A DNA stretch of 64,000 nt from Acidobacteria bacterium Ga0077551 (GTDB lineage Bacteria > Pseudomonadota > Alphaproteobacteria > Caulobacterales > Hyphomonadaceae): positions 372,001-436,000 of the forward strand of contig LNFC01000014.1 in assembly GCA_001464545.1 (NCBI GenBank), given 5' to 3'. Position numbers and translations under genes: made by a program. Below the pieces are notes generated by a model. It saw only the letters and a program-made list of their open reading frames with translations. It made no database searches and had not been told where the DNA came from. Below, in pieces: positions 1 to 8,532 of the stretch; position 1 is the first letter of the stretch, and every line of letters starts with the position of its first letter.

Positions 1-46
1 TTTCACCGAGATCGAAGTTCAGCGTGGGATATGTGTTCGGAATCAT
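1..46 (-). CDS. N-terminus of a probable acyl-CoA dehydrogenase (partial, runs off window)
   Basis: Reading leftward from an ATG at 46, the first 15 codons give MIPNTYPTLNFDLGE before the window ends. A YPTLNFDLGE-type start is what I recall from alphaproteobacterial isovaleryl-CoA/acyl-CoA dehydrogenases, where it precedes the first helix. A Shine-Dalgarno-like AGGGAAG lies about six bases upstream. The piece is too short to prove. The family call is recognition of a short motif, and the specific substrate is a guess. Confidence 0.5.
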   Translation of the reverse strand, partial: MIPNTYPTLNFDLGE

Positions 47-87
47 GGCGCTTCCCTAGCAAGGGCGCCCCGGCCTGTCACCGTTTG

Positions 88-1290
88 TCAGTCCTGACGC
101 GTGAGGGCGCGGTAGAGATAATAGCTGGCGATCAGGAACAGGAAACCGCCGCCGAGGGCGAGCACGGGGCCGGCAAACGCGTCGCTCTCGCGCAGCATCG
201 GGCGCGCCGTATGCGACAGGAAACGCTCAATACCGGCAATGAAGCCGACAAGGCCTAGGCCCGACAGCAAGGCATAGGGCACCCAGGCGCCGAGATTGTG
301 GATCGCGGCGGTGTCGAGGTCGCCGTTCTCCTGGATGGCGCGCTCAAGGTCGCGCGGGTCGACCTGAACGATTTCGAGGTCATCAACGACCACGCCTTCG
401 GCGAGCGGCAGCGGCGGCAGCCCTTCGTCGGACGGAGCGGCGGATAAGGGGCGCGGCATGCGGCGGCGCTCAATACCTTCCGGCGGGCCCTTGGTGCGGG
501 AGGGCGGCGCGGCGGGCGTCAGCAGGGCGGCCGGGGGCTCGTCGCCAACAAGGGCCTTCACGGCGTCGGTAATCTCTTCAGGGGTGGGGCCGTCGCCGGG
601 CGCGGCTGGCGGCGCAGGGGGGGCCGGCGGCTGGGGCGGCGCTTCGCCGAGGATACGGGCGATGCGCTCGCTGACAGCCCGGGCGGCGGCCTGGGTGGAG
701 TTTTCGGGTGTGGCAGCTGCCGCGGTCTCGCTGGAGACGCGCGCGCCAATGGTGACCGAGCGGGCGCCGGGATCGGTCTCTTCGTCGTCATGGCCCTGCT
801 GGGCAAGCGGGCGCACCAGCGCGCCTGGGATGGCGGCGCGGCCGGCGGGGTGTTCGAGGAAGTGCGCAATCTCGGCGGCGCGGCGGCGGGCCAGCGCGTC
901 GACAACGCGCAGTTCGCCGGAAATGTTCGCGAGGCGCCAGGCCCACATGGCATTGGCCGCCAGCGCGCGGTCACCCGCGTTGAGCGCGGCCACGACATCC
1001 GAATTCGCAAAGGCTTCGCTGCCGACGTTGAAAGCAAACGAGACGAGCGCGTCGAACTCGTTCTGGCTGAGCGGGCTCAGCACCTGTTCGGCGATCTGCT
1101 GCTCGAACTGGGGCAAGTCATGGTAGCGCAGGATGAGCGCCGCGTCGCGCGGGGTGATCTGCAGGCCGGCGCGCGCGGTGGCGGTGTGGCCATAGCCGAT
1201 CAGCCAGCCGCCGCCGGGCAAACGCGCTGCCCGCGGGCGAAAGCCCTCGAAGCTCTGGATGAGCTCGATACCCTGTGCTGACGTGCGCAT
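88..1290 (-). CDS. GH24 lysozyme-like protein with C-terminal membrane anchor, degenerate active site
   Basis: A 400-residue protein. Residues about 1-150 match the phage-type lysozyme fold (GH24), with the FEGFR and IGYGHT landmarks in the usual register. The general-acid Glu (E15) is present. The catalytic Asp nine residues later is Leu24, and the Thr fifteen residues later is Leu30, so classical muramidase activity is doubtful. The middle is a long low-complexity Pro/Ala/Glu linker. The C-terminus has two membrane segments (WVPYALLSGLGLVGFIAGI and a second ending ASYYLYRAL). I chose the ATG at 1290 because it gives the standard GH24 beginning; an in-frame TTG at 1359 would add 23 residues that do not look like this family. 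No other phage genes are nearby, so this looks like a host gene. Confidence 0.75.
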   Translation of the reverse strand: MRTSAQGIELIQSFEGFRPRAARLPGGGWLIGYGHTATARAGLQITPRDAALILRYHDLPQFEQQIAEQVLSPLSQNEFDALVSFAFNVGSEAFANSDVVAALNAGDRALAANAMWAWRLANISGELRVVDALARRRAAEIAHFLEHPAGRAAIPGALVRPLAQQGHDDEETDPGARSVTIGARVSSETAAAATPENSTQAAARAVSERIARILGEAPPQPPAPPAPPAAPGDGPTPEEITDAVKALVGDEPPAALLTPAAPPSRTKGPPEGIERRRMPRPLSAAPSDEGLPPLPLAEGVVVDDLEIVQVDPRDLERAIQENGDLDTAAIHNLGAWVPYALLSGLGLVGFIAGIERFLSHTARPMLRESDAFAGPVLALGGGFLFLIASYYLYRALTRQD

Positions 1291-1410
1291 GGGACGGGCC
1301 AAACCCACTAGCTCCCGTTGTGGTACATCCGGCGAATTGCCTACAGGTGGACCCTGCAAAACGCGCGCCCATTCGCCTGCAACGCGAGATTCGGCCGAAA
1401 ATCCGTCTGT

Positions 1411-2787
1411 TTACAAGAGGACAATCGTGGCGAGGCCGAGAAAGCTGAAGAACGCCATGACATCGGTCAAGGTTAAGACGAAAACCGATGAGGCAACAGC
1501 GGGGTCTGCGCCGAGGCGTTTGAGGCCCAGCGGCACCAGGATTCCGGACAGGCCGGCCCACAGGAACGTGCCGAACATGGCGAAGGCGATGACGAGGCCG
1601 AGGCGCGTATCCCCGAACCAGAACAGCGCAATCAGGCCGACGCCCACGCCGATCAGCAGGCCGTTGAAGGCAGCGGCCATGAATTCCCTCAGGATCGCGC
1701 GGCGGGCCGAGGCGCCGTCCAGCTGGCGCGAGGCGATCGCGCGCACAGCCACAGCGAGGCCCTGACTGCCGGCATTGCCGCCGAGCGCCGCAACCACAGG
1801 CATGAGGATGGCGAGCGCAACGACTTCCTCGATGGCGCCTTCGAACATCGAGATGATCGCCGAGGCGATGAAGGCGGTGAACAGGTTGATCGCGAGCCAG
1901 GGAAGCCGCGCCTTGACGGTTTCAAACACGGTGTCGGAGGCGTCGGCGGAGGACACGTTCGACAGGGCCAACAGGTCTTCGGAATGCTCCGAATGCATGA
2001 CGTCGACCATGTCATCGACCGTGATCATGCCGACGAGACGGCCGGCGGTATCAGTGACCGGGGCGGAGGCGAGCGAGTATTTCTGGAACTGGTAGGCGAT
2101 GTCTTCCTGGTCGGTGGACGTGTCGAGCGTCATCGTTGGCTCGTTCATGATGTCTTCGAGCGGTGTGCTACGCGGATGGCGCAGCAGGCTGGCCAGCGGG
2201 ACGATGCCGAGCAGGCGGTGGGCCGGGTCGATCACGTAAATCTCGTGGAAAACTTCCGGCAATTCGGTGCCGAGCGCGCGGGCATGGTCGATCGTCTGGC
2301 CGACGGTCCAGAATTCCGGCACGGCGACGAATTCCGTCTGCATCAGACGGCCGGCAGTTTCCTCTTCATAGCCGAGGCTGCGTTCGAGTTCCGCCCGGTC
2401 TACCGGCGCGAGGTCTTCGAGGATGCGCTCGCGGCGGTCATCCTCGAGGTCTTCGAGAATAGTCGTGGCATCGTCTGAATCGAGTTCGTCGAGGGCCTGC
2501 GCCACCGCCTGGTCGGGCAGCATGTCGACGGCGTCCTCGCGGTAGGAATCGCGCAGCTCGATCAGGATTTCAGGCGGCAGCTCCCCGCCGAGAAGTTCGA
2601 CGGCCTCTTCGAACGTATCGTAGTTGAGGGCTTCCAGCGCATCGGCCGCGTCGGCCGGGTGCATCCGCTTCAGCGTGCGCGACAGCCACCGGATATCGCG
2701 CTCGTCGACGGCGTCGGCGAGGTCGCTCAGGAAGAGCGGGTCGATCTTGCCCTGCTCGGCAAGCGTGGGGGCGCTGGTATCAGTCAT
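1411..2787 (-). CDS. mgtE: Magnesium transporter MgtE
   Basis: A 458-residue protein with the full MgtE layout. The N-terminal helical superhelix domain (residues about 10-135) contains repeated ALDELDSDDATTILEDL-type acidic motifs. Two CBS domains follow (about 140-265), including LLGIVPLASLL and LVGMITVDDMVDV. The C-terminal five-helix pore domain starts at about residue 290 (RLPWLAINLFTAF) and contains the conserved NAGSQ stretch. The family forms a Mg2+-gated homodimeric channel in the inner membrane, with the cytoplasmic acidic domain sensing Mg2+. The length is normal. The 60 bases between it and the upstream monooxygenase gene are too short for a known Mg2+ riboswitch, and I see none. 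Confidence 0.95.
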   Translation of the reverse strand: MTDTSAPTLAEQGKIDPLFLSDLADAVDERDIRWLSRTLKRMHPADAADALEALNYDTFEEAVELLGGELPPEILIELRDSYREDAVDMLPDQAVAQALDELDSDDATTILEDLEDDRRERILEDLAPVDRAELERSLGYEEETAGRLMQTEFVAVPEFWTVGQTIDHARALGTELPEVFHEIYVIDPAHRLLGIVPLASLLRHPRSTPLEDIMNEPTMTLDTSTDQEDIAYQFQKYSLASAPVTDTAGRLVGMITVDDMVDVMHSEHSEDLLALSNVSSADASDTVFETVKARLPWLAINLFTAFIASAIISMFEGAIEEVVALAILMPVVAALGGNAGSQGLAVAVRAIASRQLDGASARRAILREFMAAAFNGLLIGVGVGLIALFWFGDTRLGLVIAFAMFGTFLWAGLSGILVPLGLKRLGADPAVASSVFVLTLTDVMAFFSFLGLATIVLL

Positions 2788-2847
2788 TGGCGCCTCTCAT
2801 GCCGGGGTTGCTGCGCCGCGGCAAGAGAGGGCCAATCCGGCCTCAGG

Positions 2848-4350
2848 TCAGCTGTAGCGGAATTCCGGCGCGTCGAGATCGACCAGCGGGAGTTCGTCCT
2901 TTTCCTTCCAGTAGTTCTGGGTATGGGCCCATTCCGGGTTCGCCCCGCGTTTGGGCATCAGGGCCATGGAGCGGGCGAGGTAGCCCGGATTGAAGTTGTC
3001 CTCGTCGATCCATGGCAGGATTTCCATGTTGTGGTCCTGCGGGCGGAGCGCGACTTCGACCTGCTTGGCGCCATTCGCATCCATGTGCTTCAGCAGCCGA
3101 GCGACGAAGTCTCCCATCATGTCCACACGCAGCGTCCAGCTGGCGCGGAAATAACCGAACACCCAGACGAGGTTCGGCACGCCGGTGAACATCATACCGC
3201 GATAGGTGATGGTCTCGGCCCAGTTGACCGGCTTTCCGTCGACTTCAAACGGTATGCCGCCGAGGACAGACAGGTTGAAGCCGGTGGCCGTCACGATCAC
3301 GTCGGCTTCCAGTTCGCGTCCGGATTTCAGCAGGATGCCCTTTTCTGTGAACCGCTCGATATGGTCGGTGACGACGCTCGCCAGCCCGGCCTTGATGCCT
3401 TCAAAAAGGTCCGCATCCGGAACAAAGGCGACGCGCTGCTGCCAAGGGCGGTAGCTCGGCGTGAAGTGCTTCATGTCGTAGCCCTCCGGGAGGCAGGCCT
3501 TGACGCCTTCCAGCAACTCGTTGCGCAGGAGTTCGGAATCCTCGAAGGACCGGCGCGTGAATTCGGCCTGTTCGAACAGGTACTTGCGGCGGACGATCTC
3601 GTGGATCCACTTCTCGTCCACACCCAGCATGCGCAGCTCGTCGGCCAGGACGTTCTCGTTGCGGGCCGGGATGAAATAGGTCGGCGAGCGCTGGAGAAGC
3701 GTCACGTGTTCGCACTTGCCGGCGATGGCCGGCACCACGGTCGCGGCCGTCGCCCCTGATCCGATCACCACGACCTTCTTGCCCGTGAGATCAAGGCCTT
3801 CCGGCCAGGTCTGCGGGTGGACGATCTGTCCACGGAAGGTGCCCATGCCCGGCCATTCCGGCGTGTAGCCTTCGGCATGCTTGTAATAGCCCTGGCACAT
3901 CCAGAGGAACTTGGCGGTGAAAGTCAGCATTTCGCCGGTATCAAGGCGCTCGGCCTTGACGGTCCAGCGCTTCTTCGCGCTCGACCAGCTGGCGGATGTG
4001 ATCTTGTGGCGAAAACGGATGTGGGGCGCGAGGTCGTTCTCAGCGATCACCTCTTCCATGTACTTCAGGATCTCTTCGCGGCTCGCGATCGGCGGGCCGA
4101 CCCAAGGCTTGTAGCGATAGCCAAAGGTATAGAGGTCGGAGTCCGAGCGCGTGCCGGGATACTTGTGCATGTGCCAGGTACCGCCGAAAGTGTCATAGGC
4201 TTCCAGGATGACGAACTTCTTCTTCGGGTTCTGGGTTTTAAGGTGGTATCCAGCGCCTACGCCGGAAATGCCGGCGCCGACCACCAGCACATCGAAATGC
4301 TCGGTCTTCGCCTTGGTCTTTGAAGCCTGAAGGGTTGCTGTATCGGCCAT
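2848..4350 (-). CDS. Flavin-containing monooxygenase, Baeyer-Villiger type
   Basis: A 500-residue class B flavoprotein monooxygenase. An FAD Rossmann motif GAGISG lies at residues 25-30, and a second nucleotide-binding motif (VVVIGSGATA) for NADPH near residue 193. Between them is an exact Baeyer-Villiger fingerprint F-x-G-x3-H-x3-W-P (F172 to P183). Members insert oxygen next to a ketone, or oxidise soft heteroatoms, using NADPH and O2. The substrate cannot be read from the sequence. The start is the ATG at 4350, which has a strong GGGAGGAATAAC ribosome-binding site directly upstream; a longer frame to 4401 lacks one. It is co-directional with mgtE but functionally unrelated to it. Confidence 0.9.
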   Translation of the reverse strand: MADTATLQASKTKAKTEHFDVLVVGAGISGVGAGYHLKTQNPKKKFVILEAYDTFGGTWHMHKYPGTRSDSDLYTFGYRYKPWVGPPIASREEILKYMEEVIAENDLAPHIRFRHKITSASWSSAKKRWTVKAERLDTGEMLTFTAKFLWMCQGYYKHAEGYTPEWPGMGTFRGQIVHPQTWPEGLDLTGKKVVVIGSGATAATVVPAIAGKCEHVTLLQRSPTYFIPARNENVLADELRMLGVDEKWIHEIVRRKYLFEQAEFTRRSFEDSELLRNELLEGVKACLPEGYDMKHFTPSYRPWQQRVAFVPDADLFEGIKAGLASVVTDHIERFTEKGILLKSGRELEADVIVTATGFNLSVLGGIPFEVDGKPVNWAETITYRGMMFTGVPNLVWVFGYFRASWTLRVDMMGDFVARLLKHMDANGAKQVEVALRPQDHNMEILPWIDEDNFNPGYLARSMALMPKRGANPEWAHTQNYWKEKDELPLVDLDAPEFRYS

Positions 4351-4492
4351 GTTATTCCTCCCACTCGCCGCGTGTGCCCGCGAGCCAAACGTATGATGCA
4401 TGCAAGTGTCGCCCGGGAGGAAGGCGCCTCAATACGTAAACGACCGGATCTGCCGCAAAGGCAAGCAAGGGAAAACGGAAAGGGCGTAGACG

Positions 4493-5476
4493 TTAGTCGT
4501 TTGCCGGAGCGCGCTCGACGGCGCGGCGTTCGGGAAAGTCTTCCTCGAATTCAATAACCGCGCGCGCCCGGCGGTATTCATACAGGGAGCCGCGCGCCAG
4601 CCCGAGGGCCCAGGCTTCGTGGAAATCCTGCAGCAGTGGGTCTGCAAAGGGCATCAAGGTCCGGCGCAGGCGCGCCGTGCACACGCCCCTCACCGCCTTG
4701 GACATGCTGATCAGCATCCGCAGTACTCCGGCATGGCGCTGCCGGCGCCAGCCCACGCCATAGCCATGACGGAAGGCCCGCTGGATGACACTTTGGGCGT
4801 CGAGCTGGGAAGACCGGATCATGTGGCGCACACAGGCGCGCTCCGCGAACCAGGCCCTGTGGCCGGCTGCCTCGAGGCGCTCCATCAGTTCGGTTTCGGA
4901 GCCCATGGGATAACCATCGCTGCCATTCGGCCCGAATTTGGGATCAAAGCGCACACCGCTTTTGAAGACGTGCGCGCGGACCGCCATGTTGGGCCCCCAG
5001 GCAAGTTCGCATTTGACCGGGCCTTCGCTTTCGGACGTCAGCGAGAACAGGATGCCGAAATGGTGGCGGACGGGATCGAGGTGGATGATGCCACTGCTCG
5101 GCCAATGCGGCAGGATGCGGCCGGCGAACACATCCCGGTCCGGATGCGCCTTGCCTGCGGCTTCCAGCTCTTCAAGCCATTCAGGGCTCGGGAGAATGTC
5201 GTCATCTGTCAACACGACCAGTTCGGTGGGTTCAAGGCTGGCGCTGACCGTGTCCAGAACGAGGTTAACGCAGTGGTTCTTGCCACGAACCGGTTGTTTG
5301 TAGATGACCAGCGGCAGCCTGTCCGAGAAACTGTCGAGCAACTCCAGCGTGCCGTCTTCGCTGCCATTGTCGACGACATGGAACCGCGTGCCCGGCGGAA
5401 TGCGGACGCGCAGCGTGGCCTCCAGCATTTCCCGGAGCCGGCCTTTGCCATTGAGAGTGGAGAGGATGACGATCAT
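4493..5476 (-). CDS. Family 2 glycosyltransferase
   Basis: A 327-residue GT-A fold enzyme. The N-terminus, MIVILSTLNGKGRL, then VVDNGSEDGT (nucleotide-sugar binding) and LTDDDILPSPEW (the DXD metal-binding region) are typical of GT2. It is probably cytoplasmic or membrane-associated and transfers a sugar onto a glycan or lipid acceptor; donor and acceptor are unknown. It lies downstream of a polysaccharide flippase and an ATP-grasp gene on the same strand, separated from them by 386 non-coding bases, so it may have its own promoter. Together the three suggest a small surface-polysaccharide module. Confidence 0.85.
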   Translation of the reverse strand: MIVILSTLNGKGRLREMLEATLRVRIPPGTRFHVVDNGSEDGTLELLDSFSDRLPLVIYKQPVRGKNHCVNLVLDTVSASLEPTELVVLTDDDILPSPEWLEELEAAGKAHPDRDVFAGRILPHWPSSGIIHLDPVRHHFGILFSLTSESEGPVKCELAWGPNMAVRAHVFKSGVRFDPKFGPNGSDGYPMGSETELMERLEAAGHRAWFAERACVRHMIRSSQLDAQSVIQRAFRHGYGVGWRRQRHAGVLRMLISMSKAVRGVCTARLRRTLMPFADPLLQDFHEAWALGLARGSLYEYRRARAVIEFEEDFPERRAVERAPAND

Positions 5477-5862
5477 GAGGCCCCTGCCCCTGCACAGACC
5501 GGGCCAGATGGCTCAGAACGCGTCCCGGTCTCCGTCCATGCCGGATCCGGCTGGAGGTGCAGGCGCCGCGCGCAGATAACAGGCCGGTTCGTCACAAAAC
5601 AGAGCGTCCCCAAATGCGCCGCGAAACCAAACAACCAAAGCGGGACAAAATCAACGCTTCCCGCGTCTTGGCGAAGTTTCACCGAAATCAGATTCGAAAC
5701 TACACCTGAACTTGCATAATCAGGTGAAGTTGTTGTCCCTCAGTTTCATGTATTAGTTCAACTGGTCATGTAAAGTACGGTTGAATATCCAAACGTGTCT
5801 GTAGCGGCTCCGCGTTCTACTGGGCGCCCCGGACCGCAACCCTGGACGGGGGGGCGACCGGA
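5477..5862. other. Intergenic stretch, AT-rich, with inverted repeat
   Basis: 386 bases without a convincing gene, between the flippase stop and the glycosyltransferase start. The segment 5690-5800 is clearly AT-richer than its surroundings and is the natural place for a promoter of the minus-strand glycosyltransferase gene. It holds a perfect 7-bp inverted repeat. I recognise no RNA or operator family here. Confidence 0.5.
5703..5726. promoter_or_regulatory. Inverted repeat, possible operator
   Basis: CACCTGA at 5703-5709 is mirrored exactly by TCAGGTG at 5720-5726 with a 10-base AT-rich spacer, a geometry common for dimeric repressor sites. It lies about 230 bases upstream of the glycosyltransferase start. 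The binding protein is unknown, and a chance occurrence cannot be excluded. Confidence 0.35.
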
Positions 5863-7347
5863 TCATTTCCCGCGCTTCGCCCACATCTTCTGGATATTCC
5901 CAGACTGCGCAGCCTCGCGGACCCAGGGGTCCAGCAGCCAGAGCGCGGCCGCGTAGATCACGACACCGGTGGCGATCAGGATGACCAGGGCGCCCACCGG
6001 CGGCAAGTGCGGCTGCAAGGCTGCCGAAAGTGCGTAGACGGCGCCGCCCATGACCAGGCTGGCCGCAATCGGCGGCACCAGAATCGAGGCCTGCCGGAGC
6101 ATGCCGAAGCCCGTTGTCGCCTTGACGAACCAGGCCGCGAAGGGCCAGGTGATCCAGCCGCGCAGCAAGGACGCCGCCGCGATGGCGATCACGCCGAGCG
6201 GCGCGAGAACAAGAAGCATCAGGATATGCGTCACAACGCTGACTGCGATCGACGCGCTCGCCGTCAGAGATTTCCCGGCGGCCTGCGTCGCGGCAATGTT
6301 CACCTTTGAAGCCACGACGCGCAGGTTTGCGAGCAGGGTAATGGCCGAGATGAGGCCGACGCTGGCGAACGCGCTACCCACCGCCATGGGCACAAGCAGC
6401 GGCGCAATCGCGGCGAAGCCGGCGAGCATCGGAAAGCTGGTGATGGCGATGGCGCGCCAGGCGTCTGTCATCAGCGCGTGGAAGCGGACGGGTTCGCGCG
6501 CCGCGTCCGAGAGGACGGGCAGCGCCATGGCCCCGACAGGCTGCGCCACGAAGGACTGGATCTGATCCGCGATGCGGGTCGCGACCGACAGGAGGCCAAG
6601 ACCCTCGGGCCCAAAGAAGACCGTGGCGGCCACCTGCGGCGCGAGCCGGTCCACCCGCCCGAGGGCGTTGGCCGCCAGCATGCCGGAGACGAACGGCAGC
6701 GCGGCGCGGATCGAGCCCGCATCGAGCCCGCCATCCGGCAGCCAGCGGGCGAACGCGAAACTCGAAGCTACCAGGATGGTCCGGCGTACGACCTCAAGCC
6801 CGATCAGCGACCAGACCCCTACCCCCATCAGCGCCAGCCCGATGGCTGCGGCAAGTCCGGTCAGCGCGGCCACCATGCTGACCTTGGACAGGAGACGAAA
6901 CTGCTGGCGGCGGCGCAGCAGGCTTTCCGGCACGATGCCGAAAGCCGTGATCAGCATCAGGCCGCAAGCAGCCGCGATCACCGGCATTGCTTCGGCATAT
7001 CCCAGGGATCCTGACACCAGTGCGGCAACCGGCAGCGTGACGGCCGCGCAGGCGAGCGCCAGGCCGGTATTGGCCCAGAAGGCCGAATTGAGATCGGCGC
7101 GGGAGATATCCGCTTTCTGCTCCACCGGGCTCGACAGGACCCCGCCGGTGAGCACTTCGCCCGCCGCGATCGCCATCAGCGCTATGCCGTACAGTCCGTA
7201 GTCGGACGGCAGCAGGAAGCGCGTGAGGATGATGACCGAGGCAAGGCCGGCGAGCATCTGCACGATCGAGGCGAGGCTGGTCCAGCCGAACTTGCGGGCA
7301 AGATCGCGGCGGCCACGGCCTGCCGGCGCGGGCATGGCGAGGCTCAT
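5863..7347 (-). CDS. Polysaccharide (MOP/Wzx-like) flippase
   Basis: A 494-residue integral membrane protein with about 12-14 hydrophobic segments, starting with KFGWTSLASIVQMLAGLASVIILTRFLLP, the usual first helix of RfbX/Wzx-type lipopolysaccharide transporters. Such proteins move lipid-linked oligosaccharide across the inner membrane. The start at 7347 gives a 4-base ATGA overlap with the upstream ATP-grasp gene, which argues for translational coupling; an in-frame ATG at 7383 is also possible. With the GT2 gene it suggests assembly of a surface glycan. Confidence 0.85.
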   Translation of the reverse strand: MSLAMPAPAGRGRRDLARKFGWTSLASIVQMLAGLASVIILTRFLLPSDYGLYGIALMAIAAGEVLTGGVLSSPVEQKADISRADLNSAFWANTGLALACAAVTLPVAALVSGSLGYAEAMPVIAAACGLMLITAFGIVPESLLRRRQQFRLLSKVSMVAALTGLAAAIGLALMGVGVWSLIGLEVVRRTILVASSFAFARWLPDGGLDAGSIRAALPFVSGMLAANALGRVDRLAPQVAATVFFGPEGLGLLSVATRIADQIQSFVAQPVGAMALPVLSDAAREPVRFHALMTDAWRAIAITSFPMLAGFAAIAPLLVPMAVGSAFASVGLISAITLLANLRVVASKVNIAATQAAGKSLTASASIAVSVVTHILMLLVLAPLGVIAIAAASLLRGWITWPFAAWFVKATTGFGMLRQASILVPPIAASLVMGGAVYALSAALQPHLPPVGALVILIATGVVIYAAALWLLDPWVREAAQSGNIQKMWAKRGK

Positions 7348-8399
7348 GAGGCCAGCCGATGTGGCAGCGCCGCCCATAGGCACTGCGCCATCCAGTCGAA
7401 CGTGGCATTCACCCGCGCCACGGCGTTACGCTCGGCGCTGAGTACGCTTTCTTCCCCGCGCGGCAGACAGAAATATGGATTGGCTTCCCACAGGATCGGT
7501 GTGCCGTCGGGCCGGATGCTATAATCCACGGCCGCGACATCGAGGCCAAGGGCAACGACGGCGCGTACGAGAACATCCTTGGACGGAACTTCGGACTCGA
7601 AATAGGCTAGGTCTTCAGCGATCAACTCATCGAAAAGGTCGCAGCGAAAACCGATAGATCGGAGGAACTTGCGCTTCGGGCTGGCTTCGCGGACGAACAG
7701 GCTGTTGGAGAGGCCGACAACGAGTTCGCGCGAGAAGAACAGATGGCTGGCCTTGACTTCGCCCCGGAACACGAAGGCGCGGGCCTTGTGATGGAAGCGG
7801 CTGTAGAGGCTCGACGGATCGGCGCCGGCCGCGCAGTGCTCGGCGCGGACATCGTGGATCCGTACCAGCGCTGCCGGAGAGCAGAGCTTGCGTGCCGCGC
7901 GTTCCGCATCAGCCTGTGTCGACAGGACCCGGATGCCGCGCTCAGCATGGGTTTCATTGCCGCGCAGCAGGCTCGGACCCGCCATCTCGGCAAACGCCGC
8001 AGGCAATTGGCTTGCGTCTTCGATGCAGCGCACGGGCGCGCTCGGGATACCGGCTCTGGACCAGATGGCGGACTGGAGCGCCTTGGCGGTATTCGACAGG
8101 GCATCCGGCCGGTTCAGTACGGCAATCCCCCGGCGGGCGGCGGACTGGGCGATGGCCGATGCTTCGGCATAGCATTCCGGATATTTCTGGCGCAGCGGGT
8201 CACCCAGCCAGAACACGACGACACCGATTCCCGAGAGGCTGGGCGCGGGTTGCCCGGTCTCGTGGAAAACGAGCCGCGCTGCCAGTTCAGGGTCACGGAT
8301 CTTGAGGCGCGCCAGGAACACATCCCCCGTCGGCACGGCGCGACCGCGCCCCGGACCATGTGTCACAATCAGAACATTCTCCAGCGCTCCGGTGGCCAT
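7344..8399 (-). CDS. ATP-grasp fold protein of unknown substrate
   Basis: A 351-residue protein. The C-terminal half resembles an ATP-grasp ligase of the RimK/GshB kind: GPSLLRGNETHAERGIRVL, then a conserved acidic/metal end motif, VAAVDYSIRPDGTPILWEANPYF, where the D and E..N residues would bind Mg-ATP. The N-terminal third is not recognisable. ATP-grasp enzymes join a carboxylate to an amine or thiol through an acyl-phosphate. Its 4-base overlap with a polysaccharide flippase suggests that it adds an amino acid or similar group to a glycan precursor, but this is inference. Confidence 0.65.
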   Translation of the reverse strand: MATGALENVLIVTHGPGRGRAVPTGDVFLARLKIRDPELAARLVFHETGQPAPSLSGIGVVVFWLGDPLRQKYPECYAEASAIAQSAARRGIAVLNRPDALSNTAKALQSAIWSRAGIPSAPVRCIEDASQLPAAFAEMAGPSLLRGNETHAERGIRVLSTQADAERAARKLCSPAALVRIHDVRAEHCAAGADPSSLYSRFHHKARAFVFRGEVKASHLFFSRELVVGLSNSLFVREASPKRKFLRSIGFRCDLFDELIAEDLAYFESEVPSKDVLVRAVVALGLDVAAVDYSIRPDGTPILWEANPYFCLPRGEESVLSAERNAVARVNATFDWMAQCLWAALPHRLAS

Positions 8400-8532
8400 A
8401 TCGGTACCGTTTGTCCCAATCCGCGTCAGGCGCCGCTACACTGGCGGCGCTTCCCGGGACCGATGCGGCAACTACTGTGCCAGCAGACGCGATGGTTAAG
8501 GGAAAGCGGAAACTACCGGCAGCCGTCCCGCC

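Noticed and set aside
88..1290. Prophage remnant suggested by the lysozyme domain
   Set aside because: No integrase, holin or structural phage genes lie nearby, and the protein has membrane helices and a degenerate active site more typical of a host gene.
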